A stretch of 5,701 bases of DNA, taken from an uncultured Roseburia sp. Lineage in GTDB: Bacteria > Bacillota > Clostridia > Lachnospirales > Lachnospiraceae. The stretch covers positions 1 through 5,701 of the forward strand of contig CAJLGN010000111.1 in the NCBI GenBank assembly GCA_905206195.1, in the 5' to 3' direction. This document shows, one piece after another, positions 1 to 5,701 of this stretch. The notes beneath the pieces were generated by a model. That model was not told the origin of the DNA. It searched no databases and saw only the letters and a list, made by a program, of their open reading frames with translations. The position numbers were made by a program, and so were the translations under genes. The stretch's first letter is position 1. Every line of letters starts with the position of its first letter.

Positions 1-1488
1 CTGTTTTTGCGTTTTTTTGGGGATTCCCGCAATCTCCAGATAACCGGGGCTTTTCAGCGCTTTCGCTGAGGTAAACAACTTCTCCCCATCCACATTTACC
101 ATCAGCTTGGCGGTCTGATACTCCGCTGGAGGAAAAAAAATACTGAGAAATCTGCGCACAATCAGATCGTAAACCCTGCGCTGCAAATCGCTTAAAGATA
201 CAAGTTCTGAGAGCTGCCCTGTCGGAATGATGGCATAGTGATCCGTAATCTTCGTGTCATCTGTGTACTGGGTCTTCACAATATTCCGGTGTCTGCCCTC
301 CTTTTGGATGCGCTCCACGAATCCCCTCACCGGCTCATAATCTCGAAGCCCGCCAATATTTTTGACAATCTCCTTCGCAACTGCCGTCGAGAGCACTCTG
401 GCATCCGTTCTCGGATAAGTCGTCAGCTTTTTTTCGTAGAGATCCTGCGCCGCCTGAAGTGTCTCATCCGGGCTGATTTTAAAGCGTTTCGAGCACTCCG
501 CCTGCAATTCTGCAAGATTAAAGAGCAGAGGCGCGCGCTTTTTCTGAATACTCTGCTCTATGGACTCCACCACAGCCGTCTTCCCAGCCAGCGCGCCAAT
601 CAACGCTTCCGCACTCTCCCGCTCCTTAAATCCATTCTCCTTATATAAGAGAGGTGACTCGAAATACCTGGAGCCGTCCACAGCTTTCCATTCCGCCTCG
701 ATCCCCCGCTCCAGAATCCCATCATGTTCTTCCCCTCCGCCTTCCGCGCGCAGATCATTTCCAGCGCCCTCCGAGGCGGGCAAGAAACTCCCCATCACAC
801 GGTAGAACGGCGTCTCCACAAAATTCCGAATCACACGCTCCCGGATCACCACCATGCCGAGCACACAGGTCATCACGCGCCCCACCGCGATTGCCGAGTA
901 GCTTTTTGTGCCCGCCGCATCATTTAACAGCTTCCCGTATTTTACAGACATCGCGCGCGAAAAATTGATGCCCATCGCGTAATCCTCAATGGTTCGCATG
1001 ACGCCGGACTTTGCAAGGTTGTCGTACTCTGACATATCCTTCGCCTCCCGGATGCCCCGCAGAATCTCCTCCTCGGTCTGCGAGTCAATCCACACGCGAA
1101 GCTCCCGCATACCTTTTCGCACACCACCAAACCTGCGGATATTCTCCTCGATCGTCTGTCCTTCTTTTCCGGCATCCCCCGCCCAGTAGACTGTGGTGAT
1201 ATCCTCCCGGTGCAACATCCGATGTACCACATCATACTGGCGGCTCACGTTCGGTATCACATTATATTTGTAATCCTTCGGCAAAAACGGAAGATCCTCC
1301 AGCCTCCACTTTTTGTACCGCTCGTCGTATTCTTCCGGGTATACCATCTCCACCAGATGTCCCACGCACCAGGTGATAACGTATGTCTCATTCTCAATGT
1401 ATCCGTCTCTGCGCCCGGACACCTTTAAGATTCTGGCAAACTCCTGTGCCACGCTCGGTTTCTCCGTAATAATCAATGACTTTGCCAA
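1..1488 (-). CDS. topB: DNA topoisomerase III (type IA), 3' end cut by the window edge
   Basis: Type IA topoisomerases cut one DNA strand through a 5'-phosphotyrosine and pass or unlink strands; TopB acts mainly in decatenation and recombination. The visible 496 codons are open throughout. The Toprim domain starts at once: TEKPSVAQEF (residues 8-17) carries the catalytic Glu9, and AGDAGKEGQ (103-111) is the acidic metal site. The core follows: MGINFSRAMS (172-181), then AVGRVMTCVLGMVV (201-214), where most relatives read SVGRVQTPTL. The active-site TYPRTDAR (357-364) supplies Tyr358 and Arg360, and DHYAIIPTGQ (416-425) matches the family HHAIIPT. Family members are usually 600-750 residues, so the C-terminal part, including any zinc fingers, lies outside. 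The start is TTG at 1488, chosen because GGAGG lies 8 bases upstream and the Toprim motif begins 7 codons later; an in-frame stop lies at 1513-1515. A Gly/Glu-rich stretch (237-256) looks like an insertion. It probably shares a transcript with the ATPase gene. Confidence 0.94.
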   Translation of the reverse strand, partial: MAKSLIITEKPSVAQEFARILKVSGRRDGYIENETYVITWCVGHLVEMVYPEEYDERYKKWRLEDLPFLPKDYKYNVIPNVSRQYDVVHRMLHREDITTVYWAGDAGKEGQTIEENIRRFGGVRKGMRELRVWIDSQTEEEILRGIREAKDMSEYDNLAKSGVMRTIEDYAMGINFSRAMSVKYGKLLNDAAGTKSYSAIAVGRVMTCVLGMVVIRERVIRNFVETPFYRVMGSFLPASEGAGNDLRAEGGGEEHDGILERGIEAEWKAVDGSRYFESPLLYKENGFKERESAEALIGALAGKTAVVESIEQSIQKKRAPLLFNLAELQAECSKRFKISPDETLQAAQDLYEKKLTTYPRTDARVLSTAVAKEIVKNIGGLRDYEPVRGFVERIQKEGRHRNIVKTQYTDDTKITDHYAIIPTGQLSELVSLSDLQRRVYDLIVRRFLSIFFPPAEYQTAKLMVNVDGEKLFTSAKALKSPGYLEIAGIPKKTQKQ

Positions 1489-1496
1489 AATACATT

Positions 1497-1501
1497 CCTC
1501 C
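1497..1501 (-). promoter_or_regulatory. Ribosome binding site that sets the TTG start of topB
   Basis: GGAGG read on the minus strand, 8 bases before the TTG start of topB and 5 bases after the ATPase stop codon. An ATG at 1493-1495 lies only one base beyond the GGAGG and in another frame, which closes after about 33 codons, so it is not the start. The site decides for TTG, because no in-frame ATG exists between the upstream stop and the Toprim motif. Confidence 0.85.
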
Positions 1502-1505
1502 AGAC

Positions 1506-2867
1506 TTATAATTCATTCATATCGACCAGTACAAACCTCTCATCCCGCTCCGCCATCTCCCGCACGGCAGGTGCAAAACGCCTCGCGGAAAACAGAAAAT
1601 AATACTCCGCCTTAATCTTTGCCCGCTCCATAGTGGAAAAGAGCGCCGCGCACATCTCCACGGTCAGTTCGGGCTTCGCCCAGTTGCAAATCCCCACCAT
1701 GTTCTGGCGCACTTCATTCTGGGCAATAATATCAATATTGCCCTCCTTCCCAATCCATGTTCCCATCTTCTTAATCCGAAGCGGCAGCTTTCCAACGACA
1801 CCGAGCAGCCCGAGATACTCCATGCACACCTCTGTAAAATAGCGGTTTAAATATGCATTCAGCCCCGGCGCAATGTGGCGGTCGTAGAATTCCTCCGCTC
1901 CCAGCATATACAAATCCGACAGGTGCGGATAGATAAAATGAAACCAGAAGTTCACATAGTTATCTCTTATCCGATAGATCCCCTTTTTCGCGTTGTCCCA
2001 TCCGCCTGTCTCAAAAGAAACCACTTTCTGTATGATATCAAATGCACTTAAACTTTTCATGTAGACGCTGATTTTTGCTCTCGAAAACCCGGTCACACGG
2101 TAGATATCATTCAACTTATCGTGCCCGGCCGCAATGTTGGCAAGGATTGTCTCATACACCGACAACTCCCGCAGGCTCGCGCCGATCAACTCCTCGGCTG
2201 CGCCGTGCATATATCCGTTTCTCGATAAAATCAGGCGGCAGATGTTCGCCCGGATATCCACTTTGGCGTTCCAGCGGTTGATGTACCCGGGCACACCTCC
2301 GATGATGCCGTAGACCTTGATGCACTCCGCCACCGGATACTCCGGGAGCGCGCGCACAACCTCCAGGAAATTTAAGTTTGTAATCTTGATCCTGCGGTCG
2401 ATCTTCCTCGCCGCTTCCCCGACAATCTTCTCCATCTCCTGCTCCACCCAAGAAACTGCAGAACTGCACAAAAGAATCATCACAGGGCCCGGGTAGAGGC
2501 GTTTCGCCTTTAATTTTAAAACGGCATCAAAAAATGCCGCATCTTTTTTTGTGATGTACTGGAATTCATCCATGACGATCAAAAGCTTACTCGGACCGCC
2601 GCTCTTTACACGGTTAAAATATTCCTGGTAGGTATATTTTTGAAGGGAAACCTCAAACTGCTCTGCAATCTCTGCCCCCATCTGCCGGCACTGTTCCTCA
2701 GGTGAAGCCTGCCTCGCACGGTAATAGAAATATTTCTTGTTCTGCACCAGCGCCTTTAACAGCAGCTCCTTCTCCGAATCGGCTCTCCCGTATAATACAA
2801 AAAGCTGATTGCCGGACTGTTGATAGGCCTCCTCCAGTTCCTTTAACACTGCCGTCTTTACAACCAT
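1506..2867 (-). CDS. Archaeal-type AAA ATPase with DUF234-like C-terminus, degenerate Walker A and nuclease motifs
   Basis: A 453-residue protein with the layout of the ATPase_2/DUF234 family: N-terminal AAA-type ATPase, winged helix, and C-terminal restriction-nuclease-like fold. Walker B is intact (LLIVMDEFQYI, Asp100-Glu101), and a sensor-like strand follows (MILLCSSAVSWVE, 130-142). YGIIGGVPGYINRW (186-199) is a family hallmark. Residues 236-283 form the winged helix (LNDIYRVTGFSRAKISVYMKSL), and YRIRDNYVNFWFHF (298-311) opens the C-terminal region. Two active sites look damaged. The P-loop reads YGRADSEKELL (26-36), without the usual GK[T/S]. The nuclease core keeps IDIIA (378-382), but the usual GECKW is GICNW (392-396). 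The N-terminal GRExEL box is also absent. The start is supported by GGAGG 9 bases upstream. A strong promoter precedes it and topB follows after 17 bases, suggesting a two-gene unit. The role is unknown; a partner or regulator of TopB is inference. Confidence 0.88.
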   Translation of the reverse strand: MVVKTAVLKELEEAYQQSGNQLFVLYGRADSEKELLLKALVQNKKYFYYRARQASPEEQCRQMGAEIAEQFEVSLQKYTYQEYFNRVKSGGPSKLLIVMDEFQYITKKDAAFFDAVLKLKAKRLYPGPVMILLCSSAVSWVEQEMEKIVGEAARKIDRRIKITNLNFLEVVRALPEYPVAECIKVYGIIGGVPGYINRWNAKVDIRANICRLILSRNGYMHGAAEELIGASLRELSVYETILANIAAGHDKLNDIYRVTGFSRAKISVYMKSLSAFDIIQKVVSFETGGWDNAKKGIYRIRDNYVNFWFHFIYPHLSDLYMLGAEEFYDRHIAPGLNAYLNRYFTEVCMEYLGLLGVVGKLPLRIKKMGTWIGKEGNIDIIAQNEVRQNMVGICNWAKPELTVEMCAALFSTMERAKIKAEYYFLFSARRFAPAVREMAERDERFVLVDMNEL

Positions 2868-2876
2868 CGATATTTT

Positions 2877-2881
2877 CCTCC
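2877..2881 (-). promoter_or_regulatory. Ribosome binding site of the ATPase gene
   Basis: GGAGG within a purine run (GAGGGAGG on the minus strand), 9 bases before the ATG at 2867. It supports that ATG as the true start and the N-terminus without a GRExEL box. No alternative upstream start with a comparable site was seen. Confidence 0.75.
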
Positions 2882-2938
2882 CTCTGCGACACAGACACCA
2901 AGCACCACGATTTGCGCGGCGTCCTTACACCAAAACAA

Positions 2939-2970
2939 TGCACCGGGAAATCCGAAAAGTCCCCAGTGCA
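2939..2970 (-). promoter_or_regulatory. Stem-loop at the predicted 5' end of the ATPase-topB transcript
   Basis: Arms TGCACTGGG (2970-2962) and CCCGGTGCA (2947-2939) on the minus strand pair over 9 positions with one G-U. A further G-U and A-U pair can extend the stem to 11, leaving a loop of about 10 bases. The stem begins at about the expected first transcribed base, a few bases after the TATAAT box. It is followed by TTGTTTTGG, which is only weakly U-rich, so a true terminator is unlikely. It could be a stabilising 5' hairpin, a weak attenuator or a protein-binding inverted repeat. The pairing is seen in the sequence; the role is inference. Confidence 0.5.
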
Positions 2971-2974
2971 AAGA

Positions 2975-3003
2975 ATTATATCATATTTTAACTTTTACTT
3001 CAA
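2975..3003 (-). promoter_or_regulatory. Sigma-A-type promoter for the ATPase-topB unit
   Basis: On the minus strand the -35 box is TTGAAG (3003-2998), the spacer is exactly 17 bases, and the -10 box is a perfect TATAAT (2980-2975). The spacer is AT-rich. Transcription would start near 2968, leaving a leader of about 100 bases before the ATG at 2867. It lies in the 188-base gap between asd and the ATPase gene, so the ATPase and topB can be expressed independently of asd. No convincing terminator separates asd from this promoter, so read-through from asd remains possible. Confidence 0.8.
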
Positions 3004-3055
3004 CTCTCTCCGCTGACTGAAACGTGTTTTTACAATCTGCGCGCAGCGAAGCGTC

Positions 3056-4147
3056 CTATTTTTTTGTGATGTACCCCTGCGCTCTCAAAAGCTCCGCGCA
3101 CAGCACCGCCCCTCCAGCAGCTCCCCGGACCGTATTGTGGGAGAGACCCACAAACTTCCAGTCGTAAATGGTATCCTCTCTCAGGCGGCCAACCGAGACA
3201 CCCATCCCGCGCTCGTAATCCACATCGAGCGCGACCTGCGGGCGATTGTCATCCTCCAAATACTGGATAAACTGCTTCGGTGCACTCGGAAGCTGAAGCT
3301 CCTGCGGCGCGCCACTGAAATTTTTCAGAGCCTCGATCAACTGCTCCTTCGTCGGATTCTTTTTGAACTTGACAAAGACTGCCGCCGTATGACCGTTGAG
3401 CACCGGAACACGAATGCACTGGCAGGTGATGACCGGCGACTCTGCCGGAACAATCTCCTTTCTGACATCATCGACATGGCCCCAGATGCGCAGCGGCTCC
3501 TTCTCTGACTTCTCCTCCTCGCCCCCGATGTAAGGAATGATATTCCCCACCATCTGAGGCCAGTCTTTAAAGGTCTTTCCCGCGCCGGAAATGGCCTGGT
3601 AGGTCGTTGCGACCACCTCGCACGGCTCAAACTCCTTCCACGCCGTGAGCACCGGCGCGTAGGATTGGATGGAGCAGTTTGGCTTCACCGCCACGAAGCC
3701 GCGCTCTGTGCCAAGTCTCGCTCTCTGGTATTGAATGACCTCCATGTGCTCCGGGTTGACCTCAGGCACCACCATCGGCACATCCGAGGTCCATCTGTGG
3801 GCACTGTTGTTGGAGACGACCGGGGTCTCCGTCTTGGCGTACGCTTCCTCGATCTTTTTGATCTCCTCCTTCGTCATGTCAACCGCGGAGAAAACAAAAT
3901 CCACCTCCGCCGCGACCTTCTCGACCTCGCCCACATTCATGACCGCGATCTTCTTCACCGACTCCGGCATCGGTGTGTCCAGCTTCCATCGCTCCCCGAC
4001 TGCCTCCTCGTAGGTTTTTCCGGCACTTCTCGCGCTTGCGGCGATCGTCGTCACCTCAAACCACGGATGCTGATCCAACAGGGAAATAAATCTCTGTCCC
4101 ACCATACCAGTTCCACCCAGAATACCAACCCTTAATTTTTCGCTCAT
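3056..4147 (-). CDS. asd: Aspartate-semialdehyde dehydrogenase, archaeal/fungal-type subgroup
   Basis: Cytosolic enzyme that reduces 4-aspartyl phosphate with NADPH to aspartate 4-semialdehyde, the branch point for lysine/diaminopimelate, threonine and methionine. The 363-residue protein is complete. The nucleotide-binding loop is GGTGMVGQRF (11-20), followed by ASARSAGK (37-44). The catalytic cysteine is Cys158 in VKPNCSIQ (154-161). Gln184 in YQAISGAGK (183-191) is the conserved active-site glutamine. RVPVLNGHT (246-254) gives the substrate-binding Arg246 and catalytic His253. HNTVRGAAGGA (337-347) is the conserved C-terminal helix start. The wording HPWFEVTTIAASARSAGK and DVPMVVPEVNPEHM resembles the archaeal/fungal branch more than the E. 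coli or Bacillus types. The start is supported by AGGAG 8 bases upstream. It follows argH after 168 bases and probably has its own promoter. The homologous malonyl-CoA reductase is unlikely in this setting. Confidence 0.96.
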   Translation of the reverse strand: MSEKLRVGILGGTGMVGQRFISLLDQHPWFEVTTIAASARSAGKTYEEAVGERWKLDTPMPESVKKIAVMNVGEVEKVAAEVDFVFSAVDMTKEEIKKIEEAYAKTETPVVSNNSAHRWTSDVPMVVPEVNPEHMEVIQYQRARLGTERGFVAVKPNCSIQSYAPVLTAWKEFEPCEVVATTYQAISGAGKTFKDWPQMVGNIIPYIGGEEEKSEKEPLRIWGHVDDVRKEIVPAESPVITCQCIRVPVLNGHTAAVFVKFKKNPTKEQLIEALKNFSGAPQELQLPSAPKQFIQYLEDDNRPQVALDVDYERGMGVSVGRLREDTIYDWKFVGLSHNTVRGAAGGAVLCAELLRAQGYITKK

Positions 4148-4155
4148 GCCCTAAT

Positions 4156-4160
4156 CTCCT
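4156..4160 (-). promoter_or_regulatory. Ribosome binding site of asd
   Basis: AGGAG (in GAGGAGAT on the minus strand), 8 bases before the ATG at 4147. It fixes the asd start, which is also where the family N-terminus (a short polar lead, then the GxxGxxG loop) is expected. Confidence 0.75.
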
Positions 4161-4185
4161 CACTTTTTCTGATAGATTTTCACAT

Positions 4186-4204
4186 TGTCCGCATATGGCG
4201 AACA
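4186..4204 (-). promoter_or_regulatory. Small stem-loop in the asd leader
   Basis: On the minus strand TGTTCGC (4204-4198) can pair with GCGGACA (4192-4186) over 7 positions with one G-U, around a 5-base loop. It ends 38 bases before the asd start codon and is not followed by a U-run, so it is not an intrinsic terminator. The leader is too short for a lysine riboswitch and shows no T-box element. A role in mRNA folding or protein binding is possible, but only the pairing is seen. Confidence 0.35.
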
Positions 4205-4222
4205 TCTGTCTTCATATCGAAT

Positions 4223-4251
4223 ATCTTATGCTATTTTGAATGAAAAAGCAA
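4223..4251 (-). promoter_or_regulatory. Probable promoter of asd
   Basis: On the minus strand TTGCTT (4251-4246), a 17-base spacer and TAAGAT (4228-4223) make a moderate sigma-A match in the 168-base argH-asd gap. A perfect TTGACA lies further upstream at 4266-4261, but a -10 box at the right distance from it is poor (around 4237-4244). Either could be used. An A/T-rich tract at about 4265-4295 lies upstream. The imperfect palindrome ATAT-CGA-ATAT (4214-4224) touches the -10 box and could bind a regulator. No clear terminator follows argH, so argH-asd read-through is also possible. Confidence 0.45.
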
Positions 4252-4315
4252 TGCCCATTTTGTCAAAAATTAGCGGTATTTTTCTTTTTTCGTGTACATT
4301 TACTACATCCCCGGC

Positions 4316-5701
4316 CTATTTGCTGACTCCCATCTCTTGCAGATACTCCCGCTCTGCCGCAATCACGCGCTCCATCGCCTCTTTCCCGGGCGCGCCGACT
4401 GTCAGACGCTTATCGACACAGGCCTCCATGGAAATCGCCTCATAAATATCCTCCTCAAACACCGGGCTTACCGCCTTTAATTCTTCCAGACTCATATCGT
4501 CGATCGCCATGCCCTTCTCAATACAGTAGAGCACAATCTGTCCAACGATACTGTGCGCATCGCGGAACGGCACGCCGCGGTTCACCAGATAATCCGCCGC
4601 GTCCGTGGCATTGGTGAAGCCGTGGTTCGCGGATGCTCTCATGCGCTCCTTATGAAACTTCATCGTGGCGAGCATGCCGCAAAAGAGCGCGATCGATCCC
4701 TTCACTGTCTCCATGGCGTCAAAGGAAAGCTCCTTATCTTCCTGCATATCCTTATTGTACGCAAGTGGAATTCCTTTCATGGTTGTGAGCAGTGACAGCA
4801 GCGCGCCGTAGACGCGCCCAGTCTTGCCGCGCACAAGCTCGGCGATATCCGGATTTTTCTTCTGCGGCATGATGCTGCTTCCAGTGCTGTACGCATCGTC
4901 GAGTTCGACAAACTGGTACTCGTTGGAATTCCAGATGATGACTTCCTCCGAAAAACGGCTTAGGTGCATCATGATCGTCGCGCACGCCGACAAAAACTCA
5001 ATCAGATAATCGCGGTCAGAAACACCGTCCATACTATTTAATGTCGGACCGTAAAATCCCAAGAGATTTGCCGTGTAATCGCGGTCCAGCGGGTACGTCG
5101 TCCCCGCGAGCGCCCCGGAGCCCAGCGGGCAGTAATTCATCCGCTCATAAATATCATGCAGACGCAGGCGGTCACGCTTAAACATCTCAAAATAGGCGCC
5201 CATGTGGTGCGCCAGTGTGATCGGCTGCGCCTTCTGCAGGTGGGTAAACCCCGGCATAATCGTCTCTGTATTCTCTTCCATAATATGTAAGATCGTCTGC
5301 AACAATTCTTTTAACAGCGCGTCGGTGCTTAGAATCTCCTCTCTTGTGTACAGGCGCATATCCAACGCCACCTGATCGTTGCGGCTTCTGCCGGTGTGAA
5401 GCTTTTTCCCCGTCTCCCCCAGCCGTTGAATCAAATTGGCCTCCACAAAACTGTGGATGTCCTCGTACTCGTCCGTGATGGCGAGGCGTCCCTCCTCCAC
5501 GTCCGCTTTGATCTCGCCCAGACACGTTATGATCGCCCCCGTCTCCTCCTCAGTGAGAATCCCCTGCTTTCCCAGCATTTTCACATGAGCGATGCTCCCT
5601 TCCATATCCTGCTTATAAAGCTTCCCGTCAAATGTAATGGAGGCATTACAATTGTAGACAAGTCGGTCTTTCTCCTTGGTATACCGGCCTCCCCATAGCT
5701 G
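4316..5701 (-). CDS. argH: Argininosuccinate lyase, start codon just beyond the window edge
   Basis: Catalyses the last step of arginine synthesis: argininosuccinate to arginine plus fumarate. It is a homotetramer of the fumarase/aspartase superfamily, in the cytosol. The reading frame stays open to the right edge and begins QLWGGRYTKEKDRLVYN, the known N-terminal box of ArgH, so only about one or two codons are missing. A shorter reading from the ATG at 5605 would lose this box and is not the true start. Counting visible codons from 1: DIHSFVE at 81-87, HTGRSRNDQVALDMR at 102-116, THLQKAQPITLAHH at 153-166 (His154 matches the family active-site histidine), and the signature GSSIMPQKKNPD at 274-285 with the catalytic serine loop. 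KGIPLAYNKDMQEDKE follows. The 461 visible residues fit the usual 455-470. It ends in TAG at 4316, 168 bases before asd. No residue at a motif looks lost. Confidence 0.97.
   Translation of the reverse strand, partial: QLWGGRYTKEKDRLVYNCNASITFDGKLYKQDMEGSIAHVKMLGKQGILTEEETGAIITCLGEIKADVEEGRLAITDEYEDIHSFVEANLIQRLGETGKKLHTGRSRNDQVALDMRLYTREEILSTDALLKELLQTILHIMEENTETIMPGFTHLQKAQPITLAHHMGAYFEMFKRDRLRLHDIYERMNYCPLGSGALAGTTYPLDRDYTANLLGFYGPTLNSMDGVSDRDYLIEFLSACATIMMHLSRFSEEVIIWNSNEYQFVELDDAYSTGSSIMPQKKNPDIAELVRGKTGRVYGALLSLLTTMKGIPLAYNKDMQEDKELSFDAMETVKGSIALFCGMLATMKFHKERMRASANHGFTNATDAADYLVNRGVPFRDAHSIVGQIVLYCIEKGMAIDDMSLEELKAVSPVFEEDIYEAISMEACVDKRLTVGAPGKEAMERVIAAEREYLQEMGVSK

Noticed and set aside
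238..968. Several open readings on the plus strand of 67 to 136 codons
   Set aside because: They lie antisense to topB, whose frame is open and rich in family motifs. Their compositions (Arg, Pro, Ser and His rich) are typical of shadow frames and no ribosome binding sites stood out.
942..1235. Minus-strand reading of 97 codons inside topB
   Set aside because: It overlaps topB in another frame across the Toprim and core region, where topB itself reads cleanly. It is a shadow, not a sign of a frameshift.
1..1488. topB as a broken gene, because no long ATG-started reading is obvious there
   Set aside because: Codon-by-codon reading from TTG at 1488 to base 1 shows 496 codons with no stop or frameshift. 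The gene only lacks an ATG start and runs off the edge.
3037..3046. Palindrome CTGCGCGCAG just after asd as a terminator
   Set aside because: It has no room for a loop beyond a 3-pair stem and is followed by A-rich sequence, not a U-run, on the minus strand.
4281..4291. T-run on the plus strand after argH as a terminator
   Set aside because: argH is on the minus strand, where this is an A-run, and no GC-rich hairpin lies next to it.
5187..5525. Minus-strand reading of 112 codons inside argH
   Set aside because: It is out of frame with argH, which has intact family motifs across the same stretch.

Overview
All genes in this window lie on the minus strand, so transcription runs from right to left. 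In transcription order they are: argH (argininosuccinate lyase; its first codon or codons fall beyond the right edge), asd (aspartate-semialdehyde dehydrogenase, complete), an ATPase of the archaeal AAA / DUF234 type (complete), and a type IA DNA topoisomerase III (topB; its 3' part runs off the left edge). Long readings on the plus strand are antisense shadows of these genes. I saw no tRNA, rRNA, CRISPR array, insertion sequence or integrase.

The protein sequences, strong GGAGG-type ribosome binding sites, sigma-A-type promoter hexamers and fairly GC-rich third positions suggest a Gram-positive Clostridia genome, probably Lachnospiraceae-like. This is inferred from protein flavour only, not from a marker gene.

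Region by region: 5701-4316 is argH; 4315-4148 is a 168-base gap with a likely asd promoter and a small leader hairpin; 4147-3056 is asd; 3055-2868 is a 188-base gap holding a very good promoter (TTGAAG, 17 bases, TATAAT) and a stem-loop at the predicted transcript start; 2867-1506 is the ATPase; 1505-1489 is a 17-base junction carrying the topB ribosome binding site; 1488-1 is topB, starting at TTG.

Functionally there are two halves. ArgH and Asd belong to amino-acid biosynthesis (last step of arginine; branch point to lysine, threonine and methionine), each apparently with its own transcription start. The ATPase and topB form a separate transcription unit. The part most worth a second look is this second unit. 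Its ATPase keeps the overall family fold and Walker B, but has lost the Walker A P-loop glycine-lysine-threonine pattern and the E-x-K of its C-terminal nuclease-like core. It sits 17 bases upstream of a topoisomerase whose own motifs are divergent. It may be a non-enzymatic partner or regulator of the topoisomerase, but that is inference.
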